From JBEIUL01 sp044356865 (lineage in GTDB: Bacteria; Planctomycetota; Phycisphaerae; Phycisphaerales; SM1A02), in the NCBI GenBank assembly GCA_044356865.1, contig JBIKVN010000173.1, forward strand, positions 1 to 7,205: a stretch of DNA of 7,205 bases, written 5' to 3'. The notes beneath the pieces are model-generated. The model was not told where the DNA came from. It did not search any database and was given only the letters and a program-made list of their open reading frames with translations. This document shows, piece after piece, positions 6,512 to 7,205 of the stretch. The position numbers and the translations under genes are program-made. Numbering within the stretch: the stretch's first letter is position 1; each line of letters starts with the position of its first letter.

Positions 6512-6892
6512 ATGATTCCCGGTGCCGACTCCATCCACGCCCGCCTCGGCGGCGACGAGCCGTTCTGGCGGATCGCCCGGGCGTTCTATGCCCGCGTCGA
6601 CGGCGATCCGCGGATCCGGGCGATGTTCCCGGACGACCTCGAGGAACCGATCCGCAACCAGGCCGAGTTCCTCATCCAGTACTTCGGCGGGCCGCAGGCC
6701 TACTCGCAGCGAAAGGGCCACCCGCGGCTTCGCATGCGGCACGCCCCGTACCCGATCGACCTCGCCGCCCGCAACGCATGGATGGAACACATGCTCGGGG
6801 CCCTCGAGGACGCGGCGATCCCGGAGTCCGAGCGGGCCCTGATGCGCGAGTACTTCGAGAAGGCCTCGCTCTTCCTGATCAATCGCGACTGA
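6512..6892 (+). CDS. truncated hemoglobin, group II (GlbO-like)
   Basis: A 126-residue 2-on-2 globin. The A helix starts at residues 8-14 (IHARLGG, the usual I-GG start). Phe25-Tyr26 fits the B10 tyrosine, and Phe39 lies at the CD corner. FGGPQAY (58-64) and GHPRLRMRH (69-77) follow, with His77 as the proximal haem ligand, then Trp90 at the G8 position typical of group II. Such proteins bind O2, NO or peroxide and are cytoplasmic. ATG 6512 begins 7 residues before the first conserved segment and is preferred; in-frame ATGs at 6482 and 6443 would add 10 or 23 residues with no globin character. None has a strong Shine-Dalgarno, so the start is uncertain. It is divergent from the exported repeat protein, with a very short shared spacer, and its stop is 3 bases from the convergent SPOR gene. 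Confidence 0.9.
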   Translation: MIPGADSIHARLGGDEPFWRIARAFYARVDGDPRIRAMFPDDLEEPIRNQAEFLIQYFGGPQAYSQRKGHPRLRMRHAPYPIDLAARNAWMEHMLGALEDAAIPESERALMREYFEKASLFLINRD

Positions 6893-6895
6893 CGG

Positions 6896-7205
6896 TCAAC
6901 TTCCCGCGGGCGCCCGCTCGACGGAGAGGTTCACGGAGCCGAGTCTCGACTTGGCCTTCTCGGCCGACGCCCGATCGGGGAAGCGTCCCACCTGGACGAC
7001 CCACATCTCGACGCCCGCCGTGGTCCGCTTGGTCCGCACGGCCGGCGATCCGAGCCCGAGCTCGCGGGCGCGATCGGCGATCTCATCGGCCCGGCTGCGG
7101 GCCCGTCCGGCGTCGCGGAAGGCGCCGGCTTGGATGGTGAACGCGCCATTCGAGGGCGAAGTCGCGGCGGTCGGGGCCCGGTCGGTCATGCTCGGCTCGC
7201 TCGCC
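6896..7205 (-). CDS. SPOR-domain protein, N-terminus outside window
   Basis: The frame is open to the right edge. An in-frame ATG at 7189 would give a 97-residue protein, but that would have no signal or membrane segment, and the residues before it (ASEPS) continue the same Ser/Pro/Ala linker style. I take this as the C-terminal part of a longer protein. Numbering from that ATG, it shows the two half-repeats of a SPOR fold: FTIQAGAF (17-24) with helix ARSRADEIADRAREL, and MWVVQVGRF (62-70) with helix RASAEKAKSRL. SPOR domains bind denuded glycan strands of septal peptidoglycan, so a cell-envelope or division-related role is likely. The missing N-terminal portion (often a membrane anchor, lytic transglycosylase or RlpA-like domain) decides the actual function. 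It converges on the globin gene with a 3 bp gap, leaving no room for a terminator. Confidence 0.82.
   Translation of the reverse strand, partial: ASEPSMTDRAPTAATSPSNGAFTIQAGAFRDAGRARSRADEIADRARELGLGSPAVRTKRTTAGVEMWVVQVGRFPDRASAEKAKSRLGSVNLSVERAPAGS

Noticed and set aside
6445..6534. A 30-residue N-terminal extension of the exported repeat protein (ATG 6534)
   Set aside because: It would bury the signal peptide internally and overlap the globin start; ATG 6444 has GAGGA at ideal spacing.
5303..6790. A minus-strand open frame of 495 codons spanning the repeat-protein gene and the globin
   Set aside because: It overlaps the supported repeat gene in another frame, has low-complexity Arg-rich sequence and no motif.

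Overview
This 7.2 kb window is very GC-rich and densely coding. It looks like chromosomal housekeeping and accessory DNA from an environmental bacterium, most likely a planctomycete (Phycisphaerae-like). This placement rests on three things: the base composition, a short secreted protein ending in a Pro-Thr-Pro / hydrophobic / Arg4 sorting tail (a PEP-CTERM-type anchor in planctomycete style), and an exported alpha-helical-repeat protein carrying a GYDPxxWxxW motif near its C-terminus. It is an inference from sequence style, not a database result.

Layout, left to right. (1) The 3' part of an alpha/beta-hydrolase gene (+), whose 5' end lies outside the window, converges on and overlaps by 68 bp an MFS-type transporter gene (-, GTG start). 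(2) A 114 bp divergent spacer holds a good extended -10 box and leads into tRNA-Arg(CCG). The start codon of a MazG-like pyrophosphohydrolase gene lies inside the acceptor stem of that tRNA. The MazG-like gene overlaps by 4 bp (GTGA) a HIT-family nucleotide hydrolase/transferase gene. (3) After 168 bp without a gene comes a secreted PEP-CTERM-like protein, then a class V aminotransferase-fold PLP enzyme of the isopenicillin-N-epimerase-like group (both +). (4) An exported helical-repeat protein (-) converges on the PLP gene with 9 bp between stops. It is divergent from a group II (GlbO-like) truncated hemoglobin (+). (5) The globin gene ends 3 bp before the stop of a SPOR-domain protein (-), whose N-terminus is beyond the right edge.

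Functional reading. The only group with a clear common theme is tRNA-Arg / MazG-like / HIT, in which two small nucleotide-processing enzymes are translationally coupled behind a tRNA. The other genes look like independent units packed tightly together. I see no CRISPR, insertion sequence, prophage, toxin-antitoxin or defence signature. The most unusual structure is the tRNA/MazG start-codon overlap: 3' maturation of the tRNA would remove the start codon from the same transcript. There is no stretch over 300 bp without a gene.
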